64,000 bases of DNA from Limnomonas spitsbergensis (lineage: Eukaryota > Chlorophyta > Chlorophyceae > Chlamydomonadales): assembly GCA_037349105.1 (NCBI GenBank), contig JAYJMM010000105.1, positions 2,790,001-2,854,000 on the forward strand, read 5' to 3'. A program made the translations under genes and the position numbers. Within the stretch, counting starts at the first letter, position 1; every line of letters starts with the position of its first letter. The notes beneath the pieces are model-generated. The model did no database searches and had not been told where the DNA came from. It was given only the letters and a program-made list of their open reading frames with translations. Shown here one piece after another: positions 38,032 through 49,478 of the stretch.

Positions 38032-40538
38032 AGCCCCAGCTCAATTAATATGACAGGTTTTACCAATTGCCTCGCTGAGCATGTCAAAAGAGACGCATCC
38101 TCGCAAACTCAGCAACCCCGGGAGTGTTAGCTTCTACGGGTTGGTCGGGGTCTGACGGACAAGCCTTCAAAAAGACTGGCTGGTTCTCTAATCTGCTTAC
38201 AAGTCGCTGACTCTGTACAAATTTTCTCTAGAGACAGCTTCTGGGTAGAAGCACGGCCAACGGCACACGGAGGGCGAACGCTGACAGCAGTACAACCGCC
38301 GTTTTGTATGAAATGGAGAACTAGACGAGGCGTTGCTCAGCTGCACGAGGAACGCCGGGGCGAGGCGAAAACTTTCGTTTGCTCATTACACAATGAGTTA
38401 CGCTGGCATAAACGCGCGAATCAAACCTCGGTGCAGGTGAACCAGGAGTAGATCCGCAGTCCAGACCGCTGTCCTTTTAGCCAGTCAGGAACACGCCCGG
38501 GAACTAACAGACAGTGAGTTATCATAGGCAGTTGCTTGCATGCAAGGGCATGCCATTCTTGCATGGGCTGCCTGTGCATGGATCTACACCCAAAGCAAAG
38601 ACAGAGCAAGTGCCAGGTCAGCAAGACAGCATCCCATCTCAAGTCATCACCTTGTGAGCGGAACAACACCATTTCACCCCATACGACTGAGGCTTCAATG
38701 ATGGCAGGGCTCCCAGGAATTCAGAGGTCCTAGGGTCAATGGCCTCAGCGAGCGGTCTGCCCCCTGCCCCCCTACCTGCCACCCCCGGAATGCTTTTGCG
38801 GCTCAGCCATGCATACCCACAACCACCCGGTATGTTTGTTTCTTCCCTCTGCGTTCAGGGCTAGAATCTGGACGGGCTGGGGATTCTTCAGAATTACTTC
38901 ACTTCTTGGGGTGGTCTTTTCCTACTCCTTTTTCGTCTGTTTCTTTCCTTTCTAGTTTCTTTTCCTCCGTTTCTTTTCTTCCGAGCCTTCTCAGCATGGC
39001 CCAGAGGTGTAATGTCATTGACCTACGACCACTAATGTATGAGGACGTGATCATAGGGTGATACACAATCAATAAATTGTGGTCCCATGAAACTTCCTTG
39101 TCAACCTTGCATTCCTAGGGCACCTAAGGAATTCTGCTTGGGCCGCCACTGCTCCGCGAGTGGGCCGCTTAAGGATTTGTTCAGTTTTCGTAGCAAGAAC
39201 AGTACTTAAACAATCGAGCTCATAGCAAGTGCAATTCTAGCTATACTTAAATGTAATAGAAGTATCTACATTCAACAGAAATCAATATATGGGGACGAAC
39301 TCTTCAACCACATGTAAACTTACAATGGTGGTTAACTTCAAAGTGGTTTAAGATTATAATCCTCGAGTTGCCCATTCTTTAGCCTCTGTGCACACGGGCA
39401 CATTGCCCTTTATAAACACGATGTCGACAAACAAGCCACCTTGCAAAATAAGTGCAAAACAAATGTAAAGATTGATAACATGCTGGAGCGAGGGAAGGGG
39501 GGGGGGGGCAAATGACAACTGGAAACACCCCATCACCCAAAGTTGCATGGCTGGACCAGAGCATTTCCAATCTGGTCTATAAATATAATTAGGCTTAGTG
39601 GATGTGGAAGATATGGGTGGGCAATGTGGGGGGAGCGAGTAGGGGGGTCAAAGAAACGTGTTTTTGAAAACTTGCTTTCTTTTGACATCAAATTGAGGCC
39701 ATAGCTGCACCATTACATTCACCATGTCAATTGCTATCGATCTGCATCATAAATACAACATAAAAGCCCAACCCCTATGGCATGTAATCTTGGCATGGGG
39801 CGGATGTCACGGCTCCGCAACCACCAGCACTGTTGTTCTACGCCTCTAATTGAGTCAAACAGTGTAGTGCCTCGTTAGTTGCTATGAATTAAGCAATGAC
39901 AACATGTCAGCATAGTTTTAGGGTCCTCAAATTCAAAGACAACCTAGTGGCTCTAAGGAATTGCCAACAAGGGAAACAGTGCCAAAAAAGGACTGAGAGG
40001 ATGGCCAAGGAGAACTCAGACAGTGCACGCTCACGTCAATATTCTTTCCTACTCAAGCCACTCCGGCAGCTCTCACTCCTGCTCCGGCTCAAGGAGCCTT
40101 CTGCAACATCGGCCCTCACTACTCCGGGTGTCATTGCGACATACGATTGGAGCTGATGGGAACCGAACCCTATCCCTCCCCATAATTCTGGTTTTTGACT
40201 GAGAAGTAAAGGTTTGGCTAGATTCCCGCGGCGGGGGAGTTTTGATCAGCCAGGGGTCGTTGCACATTTCTTGATGATAAAAGTTTTGACTCATACTGTT
40301 TTCACCCCCGTTGCCCTACCTCGCGCTGGGGTAGCAAAAGTAGTGTCACACAAGAAACAATCAGCATACCCCAAACATGCTATGCCATAACTGCTCACAC
40401 GTGTCGCCTTCTCGACAGCATTCTTAGTCCTGCTACCTAGACATAATGCCGATTGCCGACACCAGGCTGACAAACACACTGGCTCAGCTAGTGGCTAGGA
40501 GGCAGACATCTGCTATCAGATGCTTTAACCCCTTCACA
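38032..40538. other. Intergenic region upstream of the LysM gene
   Basis: It includes one SINE-like family 2 fragment at 38980-39030 (CCGAGCCTTCTCAGCATGGC, CCCAGAGGTGTAATGTCATT) preceded by a CT-rich run, and an AT-rich part near 39200-39350. No coding exon is recognised. Confidence 0.4.
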
Positions 40539-40540
40539 TA

Positions 40541-40776
40541 CCGTAGAACAGGTTTGACTCTGCTATTAATTAGTTTTTGTTGGGGGTGTGCGGAGTTGAT
40601 GCGCCATACAACAATAATTAACAATTGCTTTTGAGGGTGCACGGAGTAAAGTTTCCGGCATAAAATATCAAAAAAAACCAGCTGCGCATGCGCTGAGTAG
40701 GGTATTTTTTGCCCGCGCGACGAATTTGATGTATCAGTTCCCAACAGGGGTGCGCGGACCCTATCCGTTTTTACGG
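40541..40776. mobile_element. Small TIR element (MITE-like), TA-flanked
   Basis: Left end CCGTAGAACAGGTTTGAC and right end (inverted) CCGTAAAAACGGATAGGG match imperfectly (about 16 of 23 positions) and both are bounded outside by TA. Internally it has GGGTGTGCGGAG, GGGTGCACGGAG and GGGGTGCGCGGA, echoing the GCGCACCCC words of the element 131 bp to the right. It is probably a diverged relative of that element. Confidence 0.5.
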
Positions 40777-40907
40777 TACAATTTATAGTTGCTGAGTTGG
40801 AAGACCTGTCATTTAACTAATTATTGTAGTAAACCTGAAAATTGATGTCCCCCCAAAAGCTGGAGTGCCAGCATGAAGCCAAAATTATAGTTGCTAAATA
40901 GGCGATA

Positions 40908-42080
40908 CCGTAGAACCACTTAGACTCCGCGCACCCCCCCAAAAAAGATTTTTTCCCGCCGCGCACCTAAAAAGAATTTTAAAAACGGTCGCGCAGCGAC
41001 GAAAATTTAATTTAATTTAACGTCGCGCAGCAGGTAATGTATTTAACATCGCGCATCACTGGAAATATTTTAAATTTCCTTCCGCGCAGCACTTTCAACC
41101 AGTACAGTAAAACGACATGCGATGCTTCAGCGCCCTGACGGCCTCGCCATAGCTTGTCGCTGTACCGCTTGGAAGATTAAGCCTGCCACTTGGGGGTGCT
41201 CCAGCCATCTATGCCTCAGGGACCCTAGCAAGTTCTGCCTGGGGACAGTAATGACCGCGCATGGTACTAGTTGGTGCGTCGTTTTGGGAGGGCGTCCAAC
41301 AGGCCTCTTCGGCACCGGTGTCGCCAGCCCCATCGCCCGGGCATCCTTACGAGCATCAGCCTCCGCCTCCTCCCTTCGCTTCCTTGCCTCTGTGTTCCTG
41401 GTCAACTCCTGTTGGCTGAGCTCATTAGTTTTCTTAAAGATGTTTAATATAGATGGATGTTTCATTGACCAAATTCTGTCAGATGCAAGGCGCCGCATGG
41501 ACATCAGGTGACACAAACCGTACCTCCGTTTTACGAACGGGATTGTGCTCGGCAAAGTGCTCTACGCCACCACTTACAAATGGCGTCGCCGTCACCGTGC
41601 CATGTTGCCTCGAACATGAACATTACTAGAGGAGGAGGGGGAGGAGGAGGAGGAGGCGAGGGAGCCCAGGGAGGATGAGGAGGATTGGAAGGCCGAGCAG
41701 GCCGAGGATAGGCGATGGCGATTCGACTGGCGAGCCGAGTGGATGGAGGCTGAAATGAGCAGTGATGCTAGCTACGAGTACCGGTAGTGCTCATCTGAGT
41801 CACCAGTAGTGTTACTATGCAGGGCTATTTGGGCACACTTGACAAGCATGACTGAACAGATGTCGAATCAAACAGTCGCGCGCTAGCGTAGATTATATTT
41901 CTATATATATTTTGTAAAAAGTGCTGTTTATAATTCATACCGCGCACCCCCCAAATAGTTGTTTGGGCACCTGACTGACGCTCCGCGCAGCGGCGATTTT
42001 TGAATTAATATTAGCGCGCAGCCATGTCCGCGCACCCCAATAATTATTTAATTACGAGCGGAGTCAAAGTGGTTCTACGG
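40908..42080. mobile_element. 1.17-kb DNA transposon with 23-bp terminal inverted repeats
   Basis: The left end CCGTAGAACCACTT-A-GACTCCGC and the inverted right end CCGTAGAACCACTT-T-GACTCCGC differ at one of 23 positions. TA flanks both ends, consistent with a TA target duplication. Subterminal regions carry many CGCGCAGC and CCGCGCACCCC words. Inside, a minus-strand frame (41555-41127) encodes a basic, charged protein with an AT-hook-like KRPVGRPPK, and a plus-strand frame ending at 41787 encodes an acidic tail (DWKAEQAEDRRWRFDWRAEW). No DDE catalytic core is recognisable, so it is probably non-autonomous or carries a captured gene fragment. A TA duplication points to the Tc1/mariner group or another TA-targeting family; the superfamily is not proven. 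Confidence 0.75.
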
Positions 42081-42412
42081 TATGCTTTGATATAGGTGAC
42101 TTCATGCCCCTCAAAACAAAGCCTAAGGCACATGTTTCACATAATACACCAACGTAATACACTGAATGCCCCATGTCCCCCCTGGCCACGTTAACCCACG
42201 ACACATACCTCCCTGCCCCAGCCTCTCGCCACCACCTACCTAATTATCGCCGTGACACCTTTGGGCAGTGGGCACTACTCAAGTATATTAGCTAGGCCGC
42301 GCAGGTGCCCAACAGTCTGGTTGGTGAAAATGTGGACGGCAAATGAATGAGGGGGGCAGGAAAATTGGCAGGCAGGAAGGAAAGTACCGGTAGATAATAT
42401 TTGTTTATCTTA

Positions 42413-43116
42413 GAGCGGATTCACACCTGTTTCCCATCTATCGGTTTCGCATGGTTTCGCGTGGTTTCGCGTGGTTTCAGTTCGGTTCAGTTCGACGAAA
42501 CCACGCCAACTGAAACCTGTCTCGGACCACCAGTTTCAGTTCGCTGGTTTCGCAAGGTTGGCTGGTTTCGTAAGTTTCGTCACGATTTATCAGCATTGCT
42601 CGCTGCGGTCTACATACCGCGCCCTGATTTTCAAATCACAGCTTTCTCAACTGTAGTTCTATCTACACCTCCAACTGCTCGTTGCCATAAAGGTTGTCGG
42701 CAGCAATCAGACCCCAACTACGAGGCAAGGGCGCATCAAACAGCCTGCTAGGAACGTCATGCCGAATGAGAAGGCACAGCAGTAAAGGTATGTGTTATTT
42801 GATTGAATATCTCCAATTGTCCCACCCTGAGGATGGGGTTGAGTCGACTGAGGACGACATGCCATCCGATGTGCTCATCAGATCAGCATGGCAATGACGA
42901 CCATGCTGTCATGCTAGCCCGTGCTGTATTGTCTGTTGTTGTATGTTGCTTTCCTGGCCACTTCACTGCATAAGCTGACGTCTAAGCATGCGACGGCCGC
43001 AAGGTTCAGTTCTTCTGATGTGAATTAGGTGAGAACGCAGGTTGCGAAACCAGTCGCCAAACTGACGAACTGAACCGAACCGAACTCGACGAACTGAACT
43101 AGGTGTGAATTGGCTC
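42413..43116. mobile_element. 704-bp PIF/Harbinger-like element or MITE
   Basis: Left end GAGCGGATTCACACCT and inverted right end GAGCCAATTCACACCT differ at two of 16 positions. TTA flanks both ends directly (42410-42412 and 43117-43119), matching the 3-bp TWA duplication of PIF/Harbinger transposons. Subterminal arrays of GGTTTCGCGTGGTTTCGCGT and TCGGTTCAGTTCGACGAA on the left reappear inverted on the right. No transposase frame is present. Confidence 0.75.
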
Positions 43117-43601
43117 TTAGGCTGGCCGTTGAACGGCCACCACCGGCCAGCAGGTGATGAAACCAAGCCCAGACCAGGCCCCTCAGTCATAGTCCAGGAT
43201 AAAGATGAATTGTAGCCGAAGCCGTAAAATTAGCCATTGTCCGCAGTGCTGCTGAATCCGCACGCCGAATCCGCATGCCGAACCAACGGTACAGTTCAGT
43301 GCCAGCGACGCATGTTGTAGGCTTGTAGCCAATAGGGACCTAGCCCGAGGATGGTATAAGATCACCATTCACCTTGATCATATGCAGGCTTTCTGGAACG
43401 GGTGGAAGTGAACGAAGAGCCGAGAATTGGCTGTAGATGCGGCTGTATTACTGTTGATGTCTAAGATGGGGCGGGCAGGCCAAGGCAGGCCAAGGCCTGC
43501 GCTGCCGAAACCAGCACGTTCTGCCTGGGCGTGTGAGCATGGACCAATTTCCTGCTGACACTTCACTTCCTGAGTCCACACGCTGTAGACGATTGCCCTG
43601 C

Positions 43602-46600
43602 ATGGCAACGGTTCATAAACGGAGTGCCGTAGACGAACTCATTTCGCCAAATGAAGCGAAAGCCCAGCGCAACGCAGGCACGATACCGACCGCACGTTCC
43701 TTTGGCATGTCGTGCAGTATCCAGATGATATGATTTCTGACTGTGTCACGCTTCGCAGACTACGATGCGCTGGACACACTGGACAGCACGGTGCGGACAA
43801 AAGTGGATCAGCTGATGGAAGCAGGCATTGTAAGTTGTAAGGGTTGATCGTACATTTGTATGCAGTTTATGCGATAATTGTATGCTGTGGTGCCCGTTTC
43901 CTCCTGCCAGATCGTCGAAGGGGACCTTGACGACAAGGCGCTAACGGAGCTGGCCAGCTTCAACTCAAAGGATGGGATTGCGGTCTTGAAACAGTTCGAG
44001 TCGGCTGACCTGGGGAATGTTCGGAACAAGAGTGCCTACCTGCATGGTAAGGTCCACAAATGGTACCTCCGATGACTCTAATACACCACCTCCACTAACA
44101 ACAACTTCAACACCACTACCACTACTACCAGCACTAGCTCCACCACCATGGTACCAGCATTTGAGACCACGCAACTTGAGATTTCATGAAGACTGCCAAC
44201 CCAAGTGTACTAGACTTGTCTTGTGAAGCAGACAGAGGATACCACTCTGCACTCGATGGACCAACAACGCAAGTCATAACAAGGATACATGGACGCCATG
44301 TGCCGTGCATGATGCATGCTATATTGGCACTTCGAGGTTGGGACAGCTGTTCGAACAATTATCTTTCCCTTAAATCGAACTGCATACTGCATGGTTAGGT
44401 GTGATGATCCGATACCGACCAGTCGCGGGACCCCGTCTTGACCGAGATGTGACCCAGAGGCTCGAAAGGCTGTTCCGCACTTCTAGCGTTAAGCAGTTTG
44501 ACGGACGCGTGTACGAACAACTCTCGGAATTGCCACCGTTTGCGGCGGTCCGAGCGATTGATAAATTTCAGGCGAAAGTTTCCGATGACGTCCGTAACCC
44601 GTCGGCCTTCTTCACGACTATGATGCGCCAGGTGTGTGAGCGTGTGCGAATGCTACTGCTACTATCCCCATGTCCTGATGTGTATGCGTACTGATACTGC
44701 CATGCCCAAACCCGCATGCCATCCTGCAAGCCCACTGCTGCATGCCTGTCTCACTCATTTCCCCAGCATCCATTTGTCTATCCAGAAGAACATGCTCTGC
44801 GAATTACGTACTTGACTAAACCGCTTAATTTGCTCCTATCGACTACGACTCAAAATAATAATAATTTGGCAGGAGGATTTCTCTGGGCCCGCGCCCTCGT
44901 CTCGTGCTCATCCCCATGGCGGGGCTTATGGTCCACATGGGGGCTACCACGACGCTCCTCCGCCGCCTATCCGGGATCCTCACCCGTACTCGTATGAGCA
45001 GCCCATGCCTTACCAGCAGCCTCCCCCGCCAGCCCGAATGGGGGGAGGCCCTAGCCATCAGCAGCACCAGCACCCGCAGACGGTCGTCAGCACGCCAACC
45101 GGGCCGCAGGTCCTCGTCCTGAACCCCGAAACGCTGCAGCAGCTGGGGGGTGCGCTGTCAGGCCCGCAGGGTGGTGGTGGCTCCCTACAGCACCTTCTTC
45201 CGCAGATCCTGGCCCTTTTGCAGCAGCAACAACAGCAGGGACCCGGTGGCCCGCCACCTATCCCCGCTCCTGTTCGACCTGACTACGGAGCGGAGCAGGC
45301 GCAGCTCGGCGTTCGCGTGGCCGAATTTCACGGCCTGAGCAACGTGGCTCCGTTTGTGCGCCCGGCCCCGGCGATCAAGCTGCAAGACCTTTGGGATCGC
45401 GGGAACAGGCGCGTCTGTCACTGAGCGTGCGTGCGTGCATTTTTCTGTGCGGTCCGTTTTTGCGTTCCTGTTGCGTTACGCCGACCGCTGCCCAGTAGAG
45501 CGTGCGAGCAGGGCCCATGCTGCAGCCGTTTCTTTCGGTTGATGGCCGCTATCAAGCAGGTATTTGCGGCCATGTTTCTTTCAGTATCAAGCGGCCGATC
45601 TGTGCCCTGACTTGAGAAAGCCGGGCAAGTACTACTTTGCCTCAAAAAAGTATCCTGGCGGCCAACCACATCAACTGTCTCTGCCTCTTCCGTTCCCCAT
45701 CGCCACTCGATCACGCGGTAGTTACCTAGAAGTAAGGTTAGCCGTCATTCTGTTTTCCCCATGAGACACTGTTACTCGTCGCAGTGGCGGCAGTTTTGGC
45801 ATCCTCTAAGGTTATTGATGCTTGCGCCTATCACCTGCCTGGCCCCCAACCCAGGCTGGTGTCCCTCCTGGATGACCGCTCATGGGAGGTGCTGGCGAGC
45901 CTGCCTGCGGCCGAGGCGCTGACGGTGATTGATGCCGTTGCGGAGCGCGTCCACGAGCTGAACAACCCCAATGCGTTCTTTGTGGTGAGTTGCTAGGGGC
46001 GGTAGAGCCACAATCCCCAACCCGCGGTAGAGCTGTATTGAAGTTGAAATGCATTGGGCCTCTCATCGTGGGAAAGCAGAAATGCGCTATCTTGCCCCTT
46101 CCCCTCACCCCACCCCTTGCAAGGAGGTCTCCTCCCCCGCCCTCCTCACTGGACGCCTTAAACCTTGCCTACTACTCTCCCAACATTATTTTTCTTCTTC
46201 TGCCCCCCTTGCTGCATCAAAGTCATGTGCCAAGAAGTACTCGGACAAGGCCAGGCCGGTGCAGCACCTCTCCCCGCACGCCTCCCAGTACTCCTCCCAG
46301 GAGCGCGCCTACACCCCCCCGCACCATACTGCATACGTCAGCACGGGCCACAGGGGGCCTGGATCCCAGGGGGGTGGCCAACCCTATGCACTTAGGCAGC
46401 AGGACCCAGCCCAGCTTCGAGCCGGCCATGGCACCGGCGGCGGCATCGACACGCTGCCCGACAACCTTCAGCAGTGTGCCCGCGAGGTGAGAGTTGGGTA
46501 CCCTTAGCAGGGGTAACCTTGTTGTTGCTGCTGCTGCTGATGCTGATGCTGGTAATGGATGGATCCTCTCTGGCCGTGGTGGCCCTCAGGGAGGCATGTT

Positions 46601-48303
46601 CCCTGCATACGTCAGACGCACTGTTACTGTAGGTTGCCTCAGCAACATTCTAGCTGCGTCACAGCCTACAGCCTAGGGGCCTAGAGCAGCATGCCTGCTG
46701 TCTAGAGCGCAGTGCCATGCTGTGCAGGACAGCAGGAGACGAGAGTGGCATGGGTCTGCCACTTTTCAGGGCTGAGAGGAATGTTAGGCTTTTGCAGTCC
46801 AGCTGAGCATCACATTTGATGCATGGGACTGTGTGCAAGTGATGCGTGATTCTGGTTGTGGATTGATTCGCTCTGCTGCTTGTGCCTCCGCTGCCTGTCT
46901 TAATTGCGCAGGCTATCGCGCGTCACCCCCCACTCCTGCCTGAGGACATGCTTTTGACGAGGGCATGGTCGGCTCTCTACCTGTAATGGGGTGCTTAGCA
47001 CTTTCTGCATGGCTCTGCTTCCCGTCATCGTTGAGGGCAGGATGCTTAAAAACACCGCCTGTCTTAATCGCGCAGGCCATTGCACGCCACCACCCACTGC
47101 TGACGGAGGACATGTTTGACGAGGGTGTGGTGGGCTACCTCAAGAAGCTGGCAGACGAGGAGGCGGAGGGGGTGTTTGATGAGATGCTCACAGCAGATCT
47201 GTCATCGGTGAGCTTTGTGTGTCCTAATGATCTTCATTCTTCAATACTTCCATACAGCCTTCCCTCGTTATGAACGTTTCTGAGGGGCCTGCCTTCAAAA
47301 CTTTTTTTTATCAATGGCCATTGCCAGTTTCGGTCGTGCAACCATCTTTTTGGTTGATGATACGATGTTGGCCCTGAAGTTGCATACAAATAAATAGTTC
47401 ATCCAAATTCGAGGGAAGGTTGTATGGAAGCCCGTGCGGCAGTCTATATGAGGTTCAATACTTGACACTTTTCAAGGGGGGCTCCAGAAATCCCTGAAGC
47501 GCCGAGTCATTAGGGGTGTTGTGACCTGGCGGGTCCCAAGTTGGTGATAACTAAGCATATCATCCTTACCAACTTGGGAATTACCGGGGTACGACCCAGT
47601 TTGATTTCCATTATCTATGTCTATTAGCGCTTCTCTCCCCTTGTGTGAGCTTTGTCTGTCTACACTGTGCACCAGGTCACCTTCCGTTTCACTGGGTAGT
47701 GTGTAGCCAGAACGCCCAGGGGTTTGCCCAGTGTCAAATGAAGGCCACACCTTGCCCGGCCGCAACCAGTACCCCAGGTTGTGGTGCACCAGGAAACCCC
47801 GGCCACAGGAGCACACCTGGAATGTAATTACTCACAGGTCGGGGCATAACGGAAATTTAGTTCAATGAAGTGCTCTCAGAAGAGCACCGTCAGCCATCCC
47901 TGTCTCCCAACAAAAAAAAGGGTGAAGGGGGCATGGGAATTCCATTCCCTTACGATCACCTGCTGCAAAAACGATTGCGTCTTCACCGCTCTATGGCAGG
48001 CTTGGGGGAGTATGGAGTGCGCACTAAATATACTGCTGCTGTTTATCTCATCATGAGGCTTTAGCTAGGAAAGGTGTCCTAATGCAGTCAATGGAGTCCT
48101 CTGGCAAATGCGTGCTAAGACAGCAGGCTTTGCCCTTCCTGTGCCACGATTCCCACCAGCTCTCTTGGATGACTTTTACAAGTGGTTTGACCTTGTGCCC
48201 GGCGTAGGTGCGCAACATGCCTGCGTTCTTGATGGGGATGATCAAGAAGCGCCGGTCTGCAGCCATGGAACGGCGGGGACCAGGGGGAGGTGGCAGGTAC
48301 TAG
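43602..48303 (+). CDS. Protein with four hnRNP Q/R-type acidic-domain repeats
   Basis: Ten exons: 43602-43716, 43759-43829, 43911-44046, 44399-44631, 44873-45412, 45585-45717, 45785-45984, 46223-46486, 47076-47207 and 48208-48303; about 639 aa. Phases agree throughout. The first repeat (LDSTVRTKVDQLMEAGI, VEGDLDDKALTELASFNSKD, VLKQFESADL, VRNKSAYL) matches the N-terminal acidic domain (AcD) of hnRNP Q/R and plant LIF2-like proteins. Three shorter versions follow, each ending in the same motif: VRNPSAFF (exon 4), NNPNAFF (exon 7), VRNMPAFL (exons 9-10). Between them are Pro/Gln/His/Gly-rich linkers (exons 5 and 8). No RRM is visible, unlike hnRNP Q/R. The C-terminus is basic then Gly-rich (IKKRRSAAMERRGPGGGGRY). 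It probably binds RNA or protein partners in nucleus or cytoplasm (inference). Exon 1 and its 42-base intron, and exon 6, are the weakest parts. Confidence 0.8.
46912..46982 (+). pseudogene. Frameshifted duplicate of exon 9 of the acidic-domain gene
   Basis: This copy repeats the acceptor and start of exon 9 (CTTAATTGCGCAG, then AIARHPPLLPEDM versus AIARHHPLLTEDM), 164 bp upstream of it. A 2-base insertion after the GACATG shifts the frame and leads to a stop. It keeps a good acceptor and has a possible donor (ACCT|GTAATG), giving a 71-base cassette not divisible by three. Confidence 0.7.
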
Positions 48304-49369
48304 TTTTTGCCTGGTCTATCCAACCTGGTACTTTCGGCAGCCAGCAACCGCGCGTGGGATTTTGAAATTTGGAGTCTGAAGCACGGGTGGTCCTGACGCT
48401 GGCAGCCGCGAAGAGGGGAGGTGGTGTTTTCGTCGTGTCATGTTGACCATTTTGCATGGTACCCTGAGGGTTGGCATGTTGGGATCATGGAATGGTCTCC
48501 ATGGCCTAGCCATCGAACATGGATTCAGTTTAGCTCGAATTATCGTTCCTATTGCTGACCACGAGAGCAAAAGGTCACAAAAGTACGCAGCTGATTCCGA
48601 TCAATGTATGTGAGGTGTAGCATTCCTCTACGTTTTTTATATGTTCTGTGGCAAGCGCATCAATGGCGCACTCTTTCAAGCGCACTGCCCACGATGCCAT
48701 GCCCACTGATGGGGGACTGACGGCACACACGTCTAGACTCAACATGGAAGACAGCTGTGGGAATAGTTGGCATTCCCGTACTTTTTAAGTGCGTGCCATT
48801 TAAGGTAGCATGGCTCCAGGACCCGGTATTTACTATTCAGGTCAGCAATGGCTATTTGGACTTCTTAACTGTAATGCTCACAAGCCGTCTCCGACTCAAA
48901 ACAATGTCTGAAGCATTGAGGACAAGTGTTTCAGAAAGACTTTCAAAATATGGCCAGTGGCTGAGCCCTGAAGGCCAGTGATGACCAGCCCTTCACCTCC
49001 AAGGCCGTCAGTTATTCATTACTGAGTGACCAAGTGAGGAAATGACCCAGCGGTGTAGCGCTGATGGCAATCCTCTTCGGATTGAGTGATCGAACCGGCG
49101 AGACGATCTTCTCTCCGCCCGCATAGGCCGCCGGAATCCATGTTCCTGCCACCTCACATAGGAGGATGGAAAGGCTGCAACGTGGCCAAGGCTGTGCATG
49201 GTAGCTGAAATTGGGTCTAGTCATCCCCTAACAGCCCTACGTGGCCGAGCATTCAGCAGGGCTCAGCGGGTATGCACCGTTTTAAACTCTGTGACCAAGA
49301 GGGAAACACCAGCTTCCAATGCATGACATGCTCAGGGCGATTGATCTACTTAAGAACGTTGGACAGCAA
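48304..49369. other. Intergenic region between convergent genes
   Basis: Between the stop of the acidic-domain gene and the 3' end of the Suv3 gene. Apart from the SINE at 49025-49290 it shows nothing recognisable; the frame at 48757-48981 has no domain or splice support. Confidence 0.4.
49025..49290 (+). repeat. tRNA-derived SINE, best-preserved copy
   Basis: An A-box-like TGACCCAGCGG at 49043-49053 and a B-box GATCGAACC at 49088-49096 are 34 bases apart, as in a tRNA gene promoter. They are followed by a body of about 190 bp shared with the copies at 3225 and 8455, ending GCTCAGCGGGTATGCACCG. The head does not fold into an obvious intact tRNA. It would be transcribed by RNA polymerase III if active. 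Confidence 0.65.
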
Positions 49370-49374
49370 TTACA
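49370..49374 (-). terminator. TGTAA polyadenylation signal of the Suv3 gene
   Basis: Minus-strand TGTAA lies 105 bases downstream of the stop codon at 49479. TGTAA is the usual poly(A) signal of chlamydomonadalean green algae and sits at a plausible 3'-UTR distance. Confidence 0.55.
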
Positions 49375-49478
49375 GCCCGGGAAAAGCTGTATGGTCAAGG
49401 GCCCGAACCTGCAATGCATTCTCCCTTCCGGGAATGTCTTCCCCAGAAATAAGCAAACTCCAAAATGCAGCATAAACC

